Assembly: GCA_012842745.1 (NCBI GenBank)
Contig: DUSF01000044.1
Location: 41,100-105,099 of the forward strand
Length of the DNA: 64,000 bases
From: Bacillus sp. (in: firmicutes)
Lineage (GTDB): Bacteria; Bacillota; Bacilli; Bacillales; Bacillaceae_J
Direction of reading: 5' to 3'
Below the pieces are notes generated by a model. The model did no database searches and had not been told where the DNA came from. It saw only the letters and a list, made by a program, of their open reading frames with translations. The translations under genes were made by a program, and so were the position numbers. This document shows positions 16,198 to 25,926 of the stretch, in pieces (within the stretch, counting starts at the first letter, position 1; the number at the start of each line of letters is the position of its first letter).

Positions 16198-17092
16198 AAT
16201 AAAAAATGTCCGTAAAGCCTTTGAAGACTCGGAAGCTGTAAAAAATGTCAGCTTACATATTGAAAAAGGCTCCATCTATGGGCTACTCGGCTCAAATGGT
16301 GCGGGAAAAACAACACTTCTTAAAATTTTAGCTGGCATTTACAAACAAGATAGTGGAGAAATTCAAATTAACAACCAATTAGTCTTTGAAAATATTAATC
16401 TTAAGCAAAAGCTTATTTTCCTGCCTGATGCCCTATACTTTTTTTCACAATATACAATTAAGCAAATGGCTGATTACTATCGGAGTCTTTACCCATCATG
16501 GAATGAGGAACGCTATAAAAAATTAGGTAAAGTTTTTCCGATTGACGAAAATAAAAAGGTCCACCGCCTTTCAAAAGGGATGCAACGCCAGGTTGCTTTT
16601 TGGTTATCGCTTGCCACAATGCCTGATGTATTAATTCTTGATGAGCCGCTTGATGGCTTGGATGCGGTGATGCGACAAAAAGTAAAAAATTTACTCGTAC
16701 AGGATGTTGCAGACAGAGAAATGACGGTCCTCATTTCCTCACATAACTTGCGGGAAGTGGAGGATATTTGCGACCATGTCGGGATTTTACATCACGGAGA
16801 AATCATTATTGAAAAAGATTTAGATGATTTAAAAGCAGATGTTCATAAAATTCAAGTGGCATTTAAAGCGGGGGAAACACCAGTACAATTTTTACAAAGT
16901 CTAGACGTTCTTTATCAGGAAACACGCGGAAGTGTGCTTCTATGTATTGTCAGAGGGAAAGAGGAGGATGTCACTGCAAAAGTACAATCGTTCCATCCTG
17001 TACTGTTTGACCTATTGCCGTTAACGCTGGAGGAAATTTTTATTTACGAAATGGGGGATGTCGGTTATGCAATCGAAAGTATCATCGTTTAA
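16190..17092 (+). CDS. ABC transporter ATP-binding protein
   Basis: 300 residues from ATG 16190 (AAGGAGGGGAG upstream), overlapping the regulator gene by 8 bases. Walker A GSNGAGKTT (about residues 38-46), signature LSKGMQRQ, Walker B VLILDEPLDGLD and switch histidine in SSHNLREVEDICDHVG are present. The C-terminal 80 residues form the regulatory extension seen in exporter ATPases of the BcrA/YtrB type. It should energise the permease encoded next, whose gene overlaps its 3' end by 26 bases. Substrate unknown. Confidence 0.92.
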   Translation: MIEIKNVRKAFEDSEAVKNVSLHIEKGSIYGLLGSNGAGKTTLLKILAGIYKQDSGEIQINNQLVFENINLKQKLIFLPDALYFFSQYTIKQMADYYRSLYPSWNEERYKKLGKVFPIDENKKVHRLSKGMQRQVAFWLSLATMPDVLILDEPLDGLDAVMRQKVKNLLVQDVADREMTVLISSHNLREVEDICDHVGILHHGEIIIEKDLDDLKADVHKIQVAFKAGETPVQFLQSLDVLYQETRGSVLLCIVRGKEEDVTAKVQSFHPVLFDLLPLTLEEIFIYEMGDVGYAIESIIV

Positions 17093-19094
17093 ACGCGGCA
17101 TTGTTTTGCAAGATTTACGCAGTGTTGGCTGGATCGGCATCATTTATCTAATCGCACTTTTGTTTGCAGTACCTTTGCAGTTAGTCATGCTGGCTGAAAA
17201 TGATCAACTTTTATATCAACTAATAGAAACCCGTGGTCTTTTTACAGTTTTAGCTGGTGCTCAAGGTTTTTTAATATTTACGATACCGATTATACTAGCT
17301 GTTATTCTTTCACGGTATTTGCATGTAAAAATAGCAGCCGATTTCATTCATAGTTTACCAATTAAAAGAACAGCCCTATTGAACCATCATTTTCTCATAG
17401 GAGCATTTTTGCTAGTTGTACCGGTTATAATTACAGCTGTTTTTATTGCGATAGTACATGGGATATTAGGATTCGATGATTATTTTACAATGGTAGAAAT
17501 TGCGAAATGGGCTGGAATCACTATTTTATTTAATCTATTTGTGTTTGTCATGACGATGCTAATTGGAATGGTTACAGGCATTTCGGCCGTACAGGTTGTC
17601 TTAACTTATATTTTTCTAATCTTTCCTGCTGGCGTTATGGTGTTATTTAATTTTAATCTAAAGTACTTTCTATACGGATTTGCTTATGATTATTACTTTA
17701 ATCGAGATATTGCAAGTTTATCACCAGTGCTCCGGTTCGCAGAGATTTGGACTTGGAAGTTCACGATAACGGAAATATTGGTCTATATCGTAGTAACTGT
17801 CGTTTTCTACTTATTGACAATGTTTGCTTATAAAAAAAGATCTATTGAAGCTGCAACACAAGCGATTGCCTTCCGTTCTTTAAGGCCGATTTTCAAGTAC
17901 GGTGTGACATTCTGTACAATGCTAGTAGGCGGGATGTATTTTGGCGAAACACAGCAGCAATCCATCGGCTGGATTTTATTCGGCTATATTTTCGGCTCCA
18001 TCTTTGGCTATGTGATTGCTGAAATGGTGCTCGAAAAGACGTGGCGAATTTTTAGAAGGATGAAGGGGTATGTTGTCTTTGCCGTGGCTGTCGTTGCAAT
18101 TGGTTTTCTGTTAATTTTAGATAGTACTGGTTATGAGAAAAAAATGCCGGCAGCAGCCGAAATTGAACGTGCTTATTTTGCTGAAGGTATTCACTGGTTA
18201 AAGGTGGGAGATGACGAAGCCGCTTATGGCGAAGTGATGGCTAAAGATGGGACTTTCATTGAAAGCGCCATAAATAATGAAAATCTCTTTTATTTTAACA
18301 ATCCTGATAATATCAATTCCATATTGAAACTGCATCAGCAGTTAGTGATGAATAAAAGTAATAAAAAGAGTGACAATCCAAGGTACAATAAACACCTTGC
18401 AATTGCTTATGAGCTAAAAAACGGCTCGAAGGTCGTCCGCCAATACCAAATTCCTGAAAAAGCCTATCACGAATTCTTAAAGCCGATTTATGAATCAGAG
18501 GAATTTAAATACTCAAATTACGAGTTATTAAGATTAAAAGAAGGAACGACCATTGATAAGATATCAACTTCCTCAAGAATAAAAAGCTCTGTATTTGTTG
18601 ATGCAAAACAAATTGAGGAAATAATCGATGCACTAAAATTGGATATGCTCGAAGAGCCGTATGAAGAAATGGTCAATAAGCGCGAAACATGGGGGCATAT
18701 GGAGATATTATTAAGAAATAATGAACGCTTATACATTCCATGGAAAAAATCTTATACTCATTTCGAAGCTTGGTTAAAGAAAAATAATAAGCTAGAATTG
18801 GTTAAATTAATGCCAGAGGATCTCTCGTATGCAACGGTTATTCAAGTTGATGATAATTTTAGTGAAAAAGCATTCAACGGAATGTCCGGAGAGTTTATAG
18901 AGAATTTGTTTGCAAACAATGAGAACTCTTTCAAGATTGAAGACCCGAACCAGCTTGAAGAATGCTTATACGAAGCATCTTGGCGATTGGAAGGAGAATA
19001 TTTACTTGCCATTCATTATAAAACAAATGGAAATCCCGATTTCTATGGCTTTGTTGATGTTCCACCATTCATCGTCGAACATTTTAAAAAATAA
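17067..19094 (+). CDS. ABC-2 type permease with C-terminal DUF6449-like domain
   Basis: 675 residues from ATG 17067 (GGGGG about 9 bases upstream; the ATG at 17058 touches it). Residues about 20-350 hold some eight hydrophobic segments (IGIIYLIALLFAVPLQLVML, FLIGAFLLVVPVIITAVFIAI and others). The last, about 335-352 (GYVVFAVAVVAIGFLLIL), leads into a soluble domain of roughly 310 residues with PxxVxEIERAYF-type sequence and several small alpha/beta units. This matches the DUF6449 permease group. It pairs with the upstream ATPase as an exporter or sensor-type transporter. Substrate unknown; terminator follows. Confidence 0.85.
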   Translation: MQSKVSSFKRGIVLQDLRSVGWIGIIYLIALLFAVPLQLVMLAENDQLLYQLIETRGLFTVLAGAQGFLIFTIPIILAVILSRYLHVKIAADFIHSLPIKRTALLNHHFLIGAFLLVVPVIITAVFIAIVHGILGFDDYFTMVEIAKWAGITILFNLFVFVMTMLIGMVTGISAVQVVLTYIFLIFPAGVMVLFNFNLKYFLYGFAYDYYFNRDIASLSPVLRFAEIWTWKFTITEILVYIVVTVVFYLLTMFAYKKRSIEAATQAIAFRSLRPIFKYGVTFCTMLVGGMYFGETQQQSIGWILFGYIFGSIFGYVIAEMVLEKTWRIFRRMKGYVVFAVAVVAIGFLLILDSTGYEKKMPAAAEIERAYFAEGIHWLKVGDDEAAYGEVMAKDGTFIESAINNENLFYFNNPDNINSILKLHQQLVMNKSNKKSDNPRYNKHLAIAYELKNGSKVVRQYQIPEKAYHEFLKPIYESEEFKYSNYELLRLKEGTTIDKISTSSRIKSSVFVDAKQIEEIIDALKLDMLEEPYEEMVNKRETWGHMEILLRNNERLYIPWKKSYTHFEAWLKKNNKLELVKLMPEDLSYATVIQVDDNFSEKAFNGMSGEFIENLFANNENSFKIEDPNQLEECLYEASWRLEGEYLLAIHYKTNGNPDFYGFVDVPPFIVEHFKK

Positions 19095-19101
19095 AAAATA
19101 G

Positions 19102-19132
19102 ACCAGCTTAGTATGTTGCTAAGCTGGTTTTT
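19102..19132 (+). terminator. Terminator of the GntR-ABC operon
   Basis: Perfect stem ACCAGCTTAG / CTAAGCTGGT with loop TATGTTG, followed by TTTTT. Confidence 0.9.
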
Positions 19133-19220
19133 CCTGTTCAAATAATAAGTTTTGACAGGAAAAATCACACGTTTTGTCGAATAATATAATAGAACGTCGA
19201 TTTATAATTGGAGGTGCACG

Positions 19221-19646
19221 ATGGAAAATACAATACTAGTCCCTGTTGATGGTTCAGACCATTCAAGAAGAGCGTTGAAATTTGCTGTTCATATTGCGAA
19301 AGGACTTCAAGCAAAAATAATTGTTCTAAATGTTCAGATAAGCCTTAATACACGTAATGTCAAAAGATTTATAAGCCAAGAACAAATCCGTGAATATCAA
19401 GAAGAGGAAGCACAAGAAGCTATCAATAAAGTATTAGATATAGTAGAAGGACAAGATATAGAGGTAGTGACAAAATTTAGAGTAGGGTCACCAGACATGG
19501 AAATTTGTAAAGAAGCAGGGGAAGAACAAGTAACCTCTATCGTAATGGGAACGAGAGGTTTAGGTGCTTTTAAAAGAAATATACTAGGCAGCGTCAGCTA
19601 TAGTGTTCTACAACAAGCACCATGTCCTGTAACGGTTGTACCATAA
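19221..19646 (+). CDS. Universal stress protein, UspA family
   Basis: 141 residues, single Usp domain. It starts with ILVPVDGSDHSRRALKFAVHIAK and carries the ATP-binding signature G-2x-G-9x-GS in MGTRGLGAFKRNILGSVS near residue 115, ending PCPVTVVP. ATP binding is therefore likely. It is cytoplasmic and probably expressed on stress or growth arrest, though no sigma-B promoter could be recognised. GGAGGTG precedes the ATG. Flanked by terminators on both sides, so monocistronic. Confidence 0.92.
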   Translation: MENTILVPVDGSDHSRRALKFAVHIAKGLQAKIIVLNVQISLNTRNVKRFISQEQIREYQEEEAQEAINKVLDIVEGQDIEVVTKFRVGSPDMEICKEAGEEQVTSIVMGTRGLGAFKRNILGSVSYSVLQQAPCPVTVVP

Positions 19647-19677
19647 TAAAAAATATTTAAAAACCACTTCATATACG

Positions 19678-19715
19678 AACGCTTGGATGATCTTAAATGA
19701 AATCCAGGCGTTTTT
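19678..19715 (+). terminator. uspA terminator
   Basis: AACGCTTGGAT (19678-19688) pairs with ATCCAGGCGTT (19702-19712), with one G-U pair, followed by a T run. Confidence 0.8.
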
Positions 19716-19745
19716 CTAAAGTGACATATTCCCCACGTCTTCCTA

Positions 19746-19774
19746 TTGCGAACATTGGATACAATTAATATAAT
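19746..19774 (+). promoter_or_regulatory. Promoter of the DUF1934-argS unit
   Basis: -35 TTGCGA (19746-19751), 17-bp spacer, -10 TATAAT (19769-19774), about 35 bases before the first gene. Confidence 0.7.
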
Positions 19775-19808
19775 AGATTAGTTAAAGAGACTATGAGGAC
19801 GTGTCTAA

Positions 19809-20258
19809 ATGGTGGAAAAAGATTCAGCAAAAATTCCAATCCGACTAAAGCTTGTAACTGAAATTCGCGATGGTGCAGGCCGAAAAGAATTGCTAACAAC
19901 TAAGGTAGAAGGTACTTTATATTCGAAAGAAGATGCAACATTTCTTGCTTATAAGGAAATGATGGAGAACGTAGGCGAGATATCGAATATAATAAAAATC
20001 AAAACCGATGAGGTGACGATTATCCGTTCCGGTGGAGTATCGATGCGCCATACATACAAAAAAGGTGCAACAACCTCAGGCCACTACCAAAGTCCGTATG
20101 GAATGATGGAAATGGTCACAAAAACAGAAAACGTCGATTATACATACAGTACAAAATCACAAAAGGCGAAATTAGTCTTGTCATATCAATTGCAAATGCA
20201 AGGAGAATGGGTAGGCCGTCATCGGCTAACTTTTTTAATAGAAAGGCTCTATACATAA
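19809..20258 (+). CDS. ywiB: DUF1934 family protein (YwiB-like)
   Basis: 149 residues, beta-barrel type DUF1934 protein (IPIRLKLVTEIRDGAGRKELLTTKVEGTLYSKEDATFLAYKE ... VTIIRSGGVSMRHTYKKG). It is encoded 22 bases upstream of argS, the same arrangement as ywiB-argS in B. subtilis, so the two should share a transcript. No signal peptide. The biochemical role is unknown; the lipocalin-like fold would fit binding of a small ligand. Confidence 0.85.
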   Translation: MVEKDSAKIPIRLKLVTEIRDGAGRKELLTTKVEGTLYSKEDATFLAYKEMMENVGEISNIIKIKTDEVTIIRSGGVSMRHTYKKGATTSGHYQSPYGMMEMVTKTENVDYTYSTKSQKAKLVLSYQLQMQGEWVGRHRLTFLIERLYT

Positions 20259-20280
20259 AAATTTTAGGAGGTAGTCCACG

Positions 20281-21951
20281 ATGAATATCGTTGAACAAGT
20301 GAAGGATCGTTTAAAAGAGGAAATCAAAGCGGCTGTCATCAAAGCAGAATTGGCTAGTGAAGCTGAGATTCCTGAGGTTATTTTAGAAATGCCAAAAGAA
20401 AAAGCTCATGGTGATTACGCGACAAATATGGCGATGCAGCTTGCCCGCGTTGCTAAAAAAGCGCCGCGCATGATTGCCGAGCAGCTAGTCACTCATTTTG
20501 ACAAATCGAAAGCATCGATTGAAAAAATTGAAATTGCTGGGCCTGGTTTTATTAATTTTTACATGAATAATAGTTACTTAACAGATTTGATTCCAACGAT
20601 TTTAGAAGCGGGATTAGAATACGGAAAAACAAACACAGGTAACGGTCAAAAAGTTCAAGTTGAATTTGTTTCAGCGAACCCAACAGGGGACCTTCATTTA
20701 GGACATGCCCGCGGTGCTGCTGTTGGCGATTCCCTCTGCAATATTTTAGCTAAAGCAGGCTACGACGTCGCGCGTGAATACTATATTAATGATGCAGGCA
20801 ACCAAATACATAACTTAGCGCTTTCTGTCGAAGCCCGCTATCGCCAAGCTCTTGGTCAAGATGCGTCAATGCCAGAGGACGGCTATTATGGTGCTGACAT
20901 TATTGAAATCGGCAAAAAATTAGTGGAAGAACAAGGCGAAGCGCTTTTACAAAAGGATGAAAAAGAGCGCTACAAATATTTCCGCGAATATGGTTTGAAG
21001 CTTGAGCTAGCTAAGCTCCGTGAGGACCTAAAACAATTCCGAGTTGAATTTGACAACTGGTTTTCAGAAACATCTTTATATGAAAATGGTAAAATTGACA
21101 TTGCGCTTGATGCACTGCGCTCAAAAGGAGAGCTATATGAAGAAGATGGTGCTACGTGGTTCCGTTCGACAACATATGGCGACGACAAAGACCGCGTACT
21201 AATCAAAAACGACGGCAGCTATACTTATTTAACGCCAGACATTGCCTACCACCAAGATAAATTAAAGCGCGGCTTTGAAAAGCTCATTAACATTTGGGGT
21301 GCAGATCATCACGGTTATATTCCAAGAATGAAAGCGGCCATTCAAGCCTTAGGCTATAATGCTGACACATTGGAAGTAGAAATTATCCAAATGGTAAATC
21401 TCTTCCAAAACGGTGAAAAAATGAAAATGAGCAAGCGAACTGGTAAAGCGGTAACGCTGCGTGAGCTTATGGAGGAAGTAGGCATTGACGCGATGCGTTA
21501 TTTCTTCGCGATGCGCAGTGCGGATAGCCACTTGGATTTTGATATGGATTTAGCGGTATCGAAATCAAATGAAAATCCAGTTTATTATGCGCAATATGCC
21601 CATGCCCGTATTTGCAGCATGCTCCGCCAAGGAGAGGAACAAAATCTTTCCTATGAAGCCGAATTAGATCTTTCCTATATTCAAGCGGAAAAGGAAATTG
21701 ATTTACTGAAAAAACTCGGTGAATTCCCAGAAGCGGTTGCTGAAGCAGCTGAAAAGAGAATGCCGCACCGCATCACAAATTACATCAATGAGCTTGCCTC
21801 AGCACTTCACAGCTTTTACAACGCTGAAAAAGTAATTAATCTTGACGAGCTTGAAAAATCGAAGGCACGTTTAGCCTTAGTAAAAGCTGTACAAATTACA
21901 TTGAAAAATGCCTTAGATTTAGTTGGCGTTTCAGCACCTGAGAAAATGTAA
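20281..21951 (+). CDS. argS: Arginyl-tRNA synthetase
   Basis: 556 residues, class I synthetase charging tRNA-Arg. The N-terminal Add1 domain contains [20 protein letters not shown]. The HIGH-type signature is [15 protein letters not shown] after [10 protein letters not shown], and the KMSK-type signature is [16 protein letters not shown]. The C-terminal DALR anticodon-binding domain (about 440-556) ends [16 protein letters not shown] precedes the ATG. No T-box leader was found between the promoter and ywiB. Confidence 0.97.
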   Translation: MNIVEQVKDRLKEEIKAAVIKAELASEAEIPEVILEMPKEKAHGDYATNMAMQLARVAKKAPRMIAEQLVTHFDKSKASIEKIEIAGPGFINFYMNNSYLTDLIPTILEAGLEYGKTNTGNGQKVQVEFVSANPTGDLHLGHARGAAVGDSLCNILAKAGYDVAREYYINDAGNQIHNLALSVEARYRQALGQDASMPEDGYYGADIIEIGKKLVEEQGEALLQKDEKERYKYFREYGLKLELAKLREDLKQFRVEFDNWFSETSLYENGKIDIALDALRSKGELYEEDGATWFRSTTYGDDKDRVLIKNDGSYTYLTPDIAYHQDKLKRGFEKLINIWGADHHGYIPRMKAAIQALGYNADTLEVEIIQMVNLFQNGEKMKMSKRTGKAVTLRELMEEVGIDAMRYFFAMRSADSHLDFDMDLAVSKSNENPVYYAQYAHARICSMLRQGEEQNLSYEAELDLSYIQAEKEIDLLKKLGEFPEAVAEAAEKRMPHRITNYINELASALHSFYNAEKVINLDELEKSKARLALVKAVQITLKNALDLVGVSAPEKM

Positions 21952-21963
21952 AAATATCATGTC

Positions 21964-22006
21964 AAAGCCCTCGGCAGTTTCCATTTGGATTCACCTGAGG
22001 GCTTTT
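21964..22006 (+). terminator. argS terminator
   Basis: AAAGCCCTC (21964-21972) pairs with GAGGGCTTT (21997-22005), with further pairs towards the loop and a T run in the right arm. Confidence 0.75.
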
Positions 22007-22026
22007 GCGCTAAGGAGAAATAAGTT

Positions 22027-22401
22027 ATGCATATTATAAAAAATAATCTTCAAATAAAGCGCATATATGAGCCGCCAACTACTAATGATGGCCTGCGCGT
22101 CTTAATTGACCGGTTATGGCCGCGGGGCATCGCAAAAGAAAAGGCAAAAGTCGACCTTTGGCTAAAAGAAATCGCCCCAAGTCCAGAGTTGCGAAAGTGG
22201 TTTTCCCATAACCCAGAGCGTTTCTCGCAATTCCGCGAACATTACTTAAAAGAATTACAGGAAGATCCAGTCCATAAAGAGCAAGTAGAAATATTACAGC
22301 AAAAAATGACTGAACGTCCTGTCACATTGTTATACGCAGCGAAAGATTGCGTACATAATCATGCGGTTATATTGTATGAGTTTTTAATTGATAAAAAGTA
22401 A
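22027..22401 (+). CDS. DUF488 family protein (YeaO-like)
   Basis: 124 residues. Typical DUF488 sequence: IKRIYEPPTTNDGLRVLIDRLWPRGIAKEKAKVDLWLKEIAPSPELRKWFSHNPERF and the C-terminal VTLLYAAKDCVHNHAVIL. Function is not established for the family. AAGGAG lies before the ATG. It follows the argS terminator and converges with the cardiolipin synthase gene only 5 bases away. No terminator is evident between them. Confidence 0.88.
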   Translation: MHIIKNNLQIKRIYEPPTTNDGLRVLIDRLWPRGIAKEKAKVDLWLKEIAPSPELRKWFSHNPERFSQFREHYLKELQEDPVHKEQVEILQQKMTERPVTLLYAAKDCVHNHAVILYEFLIDKK

Positions 22402-22406
22402 ATCTC

Positions 22407-23603
22407 CTACAACAAATCAGAAATTAACGAGGAAACGAGTTCTTTGCCTCGCTGTAAAATAGGTCGCTTTTCAAAGCGAGCTAACGTAAACTTTTCTGAT
22501 TGGCGAAAAATATCATTTAAAAATTCATTGCGAATTTTCTCGATAAAAATAGGGTCGCGAATAAAGCAGTTAAGCTCATCATTAATAAAAAAGCTGCGCT
22601 TATCAAAATTAGCCGTTCCAAAATCACAAAGTTCATTATCAATCAAAACCAGCTTTCCATGATAGAAGCCATTCGTATAGTGATAAATATGACAGCCAGC
22701 CTTTAACATATCTTTAAAGTAAGGAAAGGTAGCCTCTTTTACAAAAGGATGGTCTGCTTTATATGGTACGAGGACAGTTACATTAACGCCACGCCTGTTT
22801 GCCTCCAAAATTGCTTGCAAAACTTCCTTCCCAGGAATGAAATAAGGAGTCCCGATTAAAATTTCAGTCTTTGCCTTATTTATTAACTCTATTAATAAAT
22901 CTTTTATAAATGCACCATCTGTTGGAAGAAACCACAATGGCAAGGAGCCTTGCGGCAATTTCGGAAAGTAAGCGGGATGACCAAGCACGTTTTCCCTCGT
23001 TGCTTTTTCCCAATCTAACAAAAACTCCGTTTGTAAATCTTGAACACCATCACCAACAAGCTTTAAATGAAAATCCTGCCAGTAGCCAAGATACGGGTCT
23101 TGTCCTAAATACTCTCGGCCAATATTAAAGCCGCCGAAGTAGCCAATCGTTCCATCAATAACCGTGATTTTACGATGATTACGATAATTTAGTGAATAAA
23201 AAAAGTAAGGAAATCTAGGTTTATTGCTAAAAGAAAAATGAACGCCACTATTTCGAAGTGAACGAATTTCTTTTCTACTTATTTGACGGGAGCCAATTCG
23301 GTCTAAAAGTAAACGAACTTTAACACCTTCTTGCGCCTTTTCTTTTAATAACTTCAAAAATTCTTGGCTCACCACATCGTTTTTAACGATATAAAACAAA
23401 ATATGAATATGTTTTTTTGCGTTCGAAATATCGGAAAACAAATTTTTATAAAGCTTTTCCCCATCTGTAAAAAGCACCCATTCTCCATGTCTTATCGGAT
23501 AGTTTCTTTTTGATATGTTTTTCAAATGGTTTTTGCGACCGAAATAAAAATCGATCGTTAGCCAGGCTATAAAAATTAATAAAAAAATTAATATTATAGT
23601 CAT
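22407..23603 (-). CDS. Cardiolipin synthase (phospholipase D superfamily), YwiE-like
   Basis: 398 residues from the ATG at 23603, chosen because GAGGAG lies 8 bases upstream. The ATG at 23624 has no such site. A single N-terminal membrane segment (IILIFLLIFIAWLTIDFYF) precedes two PLD catalytic motifs: HRKITVIDGTIGYFGGFNIG and HGKLVLIDNELCDFGTANFDKRS. It condenses two phosphatidylglycerol molecules to cardiolipin at the membrane. Other Cls enzymes often have two membrane segments and are longer; this single-anchor form is like YwiE, which B. subtilis encodes next to argS. Confidence 0.9.
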   Translation of the reverse strand: MTIILIFLLIFIAWLTIDFYFGRKNHLKNISKRNYPIRHGEWVLFTDGEKLYKNLFSDISNAKKHIHILFYIVKNDVVSQEFLKLLKEKAQEGVKVRLLLDRIGSRQISRKEIRSLRNSGVHFSFSNKPRFPYFFYSLNYRNHRKITVIDGTIGYFGGFNIGREYLGQDPYLGYWQDFHLKLVGDGVQDLQTEFLLDWEKATRENVLGHPAYFPKLPQGSLPLWFLPTDGAFIKDLLIELINKAKTEILIGTPYFIPGKEVLQAILEANRRGVNVTVLVPYKADHPFVKEATFPYFKDMLKAGCHIYHYTNGFYHGKLVLIDNELCDFGTANFDKRSFFINDELNCFIRDPIFIEKIRNEFLNDIFRQSEKFTLARFEKRPILQRGKELVSSLISDLL

Positions 23604-23690
23604 AAACGTGGACTCCTCAATCATATTAATTGCTATTAGATAGTATGTACAACCTATCTTGTAGTTAAGAATATTTTTTTGAGAAAAATG

Positions 23691-23710
23691 TCGACTGAAC
23701 GCTCGCTCAA
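23691..23710. promoter_or_regulatory. Probable TetR/FadR-type operator before fadF
   Basis: TCGACTGAACGCTCGCTCAA matches the perfect palindrome at 29279-29298 at 15 of 20 positions. It lies at the -35 position of the fadF promoter, whose -10 TATAAT is at 23728-23733. The TetR regulator encoded in the same cluster is the natural candidate to bind it. That assignment is inferred. Confidence 0.6.
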
Positions 23711-23727
23711 AATTTTAAGTTTTATGT

Positions 23728-23733
23728 TATAAT
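23728..23733 (+). promoter_or_regulatory. -10 element of the fadF operon promoter
   Basis: Consensus TATAAT, 85 bases upstream of fadF. The -35 region at the proper distance (about 23705-23710, GCTCAA) is poor and falls within the operator-like sequence. Confidence 0.6.
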
Positions 23734-23817
23734 GAATTCAGAACATTTTAATATATTTGAAATTGGGCCCAATTTGATACAAGCTTTCATAAAATAAAGA
23801 AAAAAGGGGAGACATTT

Positions 23818-25926
23818 ATGCTGTTAGCTAACTGGATTGCGTTCCTAATCATAACCGCTTACGGCATCTATTTATTTTCTTATCTAATTAAAACAAGACA
23901 TGAGTACATCAAATTAGGTAAAAAAGTAGAATTTGACCGTAAGTATAAGGAACGTTTCAACAAAATTTGGGTTATGGTATTCGGACAAAAGAAGCTTATG
24001 AAAGATAAGAAAAGTGGCATTATGCATATTATGATGTTTTACGGCTTCCTGCTTGTCCAATTTGGTGCAATTGATTTCATTTGGAAAGGTTTAGTGCCAG
24101 GCTCACACCTGCCGCTAGGGCCATTGTATCCTGGCTTCACATTTTTCCAAGAAATCGTTACATTAATAATTTTGCTTGCGGTGCTGTATGCCTTTTACCG
24201 CCGTTATATTGAAAAACTTTCCAGACTAAAACGCGGCTTAAAAGCGGGTATAGTACTTATTTTTATCGGTACATTAATGTTGACTGTTTTACTTGGAAAT
24301 GGAATGAACCTCATTTTGCAAGGGTATGAAGCATCAATGAGCGAACCTGTTGCATCATTCATTGCAACGATTTTTGCTGGCTTTAGTAAGCCAATTGCAG
24401 TTACCGTATTTTATATCGCATGGTGGATTCATTTAGTAGTGTTGCTTACTTTCCTTGTTTACGTGCCACAATCGAAGCATGCTCATTTAATTGCTGGACC
24501 GTTAAATGTCTTTTTTAACCGATTAGACAAGCCCGGCAAGCTCAGAACTATTAATTTTGAAGATGAAACACAAGAATCTTTTGGCGTTGGAAAAATAGAA
24601 GACTTCACACAGCATCAAATGATTGACTTTTATGCTTGTGTGGAATGTGGGCGTTGTACAAGCATGTGTCCAGCAACAGCTACAGGAAAACTGTTATCAC
24701 CGATGGATTTAATAATCAAAATGCGCGACCATTTAACTGAAAAAGGGGCGGCGATTACTTCAAGGGCACCATGGGTACCAACGTTTGCCTTTGCCAACAC
24801 GGTTGGTAATCAGCTAGCAATGCAAAGAGCCGGGGCTGGCAAGGGTGTGGAGGAATCGGCAGCAGCACTGGCGGGTTATGATCGAAATTTAATCGGTGAT
24901 GTCATTACTGAAGAAGAAATTTGGGCCTGTACAACCTGCCGCAACTGTGAGGACCAATGTCCAGTCATGAATGAACATGTTGAAAAAATTATTGACCTGC
25001 GCCGTTATCTTGTTTTAACAGAAGGAAAAGTAGATTCAGATGCCCAGCGTGCAATGCAGAACATTGAACGCCAAGGTAATCCTTGGGGCATTAGCCGCAA
25101 GGAGCGCGAAAACTGGCGCGACCTCCGTGATGATGTTGTAGTAAAAACGGTAAAAGAAATGCAAAAAGAGGGCGCTGGGTTTGAATATTTATTCTGGGTA
25201 GGTTCGATGGGCTCCTATGATAATCGCAGTCAAAAAATCGCGCTGTCATTTGCAAAATTAATGAATGAAGCAGGCGTATCGTTTGCGATTTTAGGAAATA
25301 AAGAAAAGAACTCTGGTGATACGCCGCGCCGCCTTGGAAATGAATTTTTATTCCAAGAGCTAGCAGGCGGTAATATTGCCGAAATTGAAAAAAGCGGTGC
25401 AAAGAAAATCGTTACGATTGACCCGCATGCCTATAATACATTGAAAAATGAATATAGTGATTTCGGATTTGAAGCGGAAGTGTATCATCATACAGAAGTT
25501 TTAGCGCGGCTAGTGAAGGAAGGCCGCTTGCAGCCAATATATGCGGTCGATGAATCGATAACGTTCCATGATTCATGTTATCTTGGCCGTTATAACGAAA
25601 TTTACGATGACCCGCGCGAAATTTTAAACGCGATTCCTGGTGTGAAGCTTGTTGAAATGGAGCGCAGCCGTGATTCAGGAATGTGCTGTGGTGCCGGCGG
25701 TGGGTTAATGTGGATGGAAGAGCATGTTGGCGACCGCATTAATGTGACGCGGACAGAGCAAGCGCTTCGAACGGGTTCAACGGTTATTTCCAGCGGCTGT
25801 CCATATTGCTTAACAATGTTAAGCGATGGCACAAAAGCGAAGGAAGTTGAAGACAAAGTGAAAACGTATGATGTTGCAGAATTGCTTGAAATGTCTATTT
25901 ATCGTAAGGAGGAGGAAACGAAATGA
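23818..25926 (+). CDS. fadF: FadF-like iron-sulfur oxidoreductase (heterodisulfide reductase-related)
   Basis: 702 residues. The N-terminal third (about 1-230) has six membrane helices resembling the NarI-type heme b anchor. A ferredoxin domain with two 4Fe-4S motifs follows ([13 protein letters not shown] and [13 protein letters not shown]). The C-terminus holds two CCG domains (DSCYLGRYN ... [12 protein letters not shown] and [11 protein letters not shown]). It probably passes electrons from acyl-CoA dehydrogenase/ETF to menaquinone, which fits two acyl-CoA dehydrogenases downstream. It is the first gene of the operon and overlaps the thiolase by ATGA. Confidence 0.88.
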   Translation: MLLANWIAFLIITAYGIYLFSYLIKTRHEYIKLGKKVEFDRKYKERFNKIWVMVFGQKKLMKDKKSGIMHIMMFYGFLLVQFGAIDFIWKGLVPGSHLPLGPLYPGFTFFQEIVTLIILLAVLYAFYRRYIEKLSRLKRGLKAGIVLIFIGTLMLTVLLGNGMNLILQGYEASMSEPVASFIATIFAGFSKPIAVTVFYIAWWIHLVVLLTFLVYVPQSKHAHLIAGPLNVFFNRLDKPGKLRTINFEDETQESFGVGKIEDFTQHQMIDFYACVECGRCTSMCPATATGKLLSPMDLIIKMRDHLTEKGAAITSRAPWVPTFAFANTVGNQLAMQRAGAGKGVEESAAALAGYDRNLIGDVITEEEIWACTTCRNCEDQCPVMNEHVEKIIDLRRYLVLTEGKVDSDAQRAMQNIERQGNPWGISRKERENWRDLRDDVVVKTVKEMQKEGAGFEYLFWVGSMGSYDNRSQKIALSFAKLMNEAGVSFAILGNKEKNSGDTPRRLGNEFLFQELAGGNIAEIEKSGAKKIVTIDPHAYNTLKNEYSDFGFEAEVYHHTEVLARLVKEGRLQPIYAVDESITFHDSCYLGRYNEIYDDPREILNAIPGVKLVEMERSRDSGMCCGAGGGLMWMEEHVGDRINVTRTEQALRTGSTVISSGCPYCLTMLSDGTKAKEVEDKVKTYDVAELLEMSIYRKEEETK

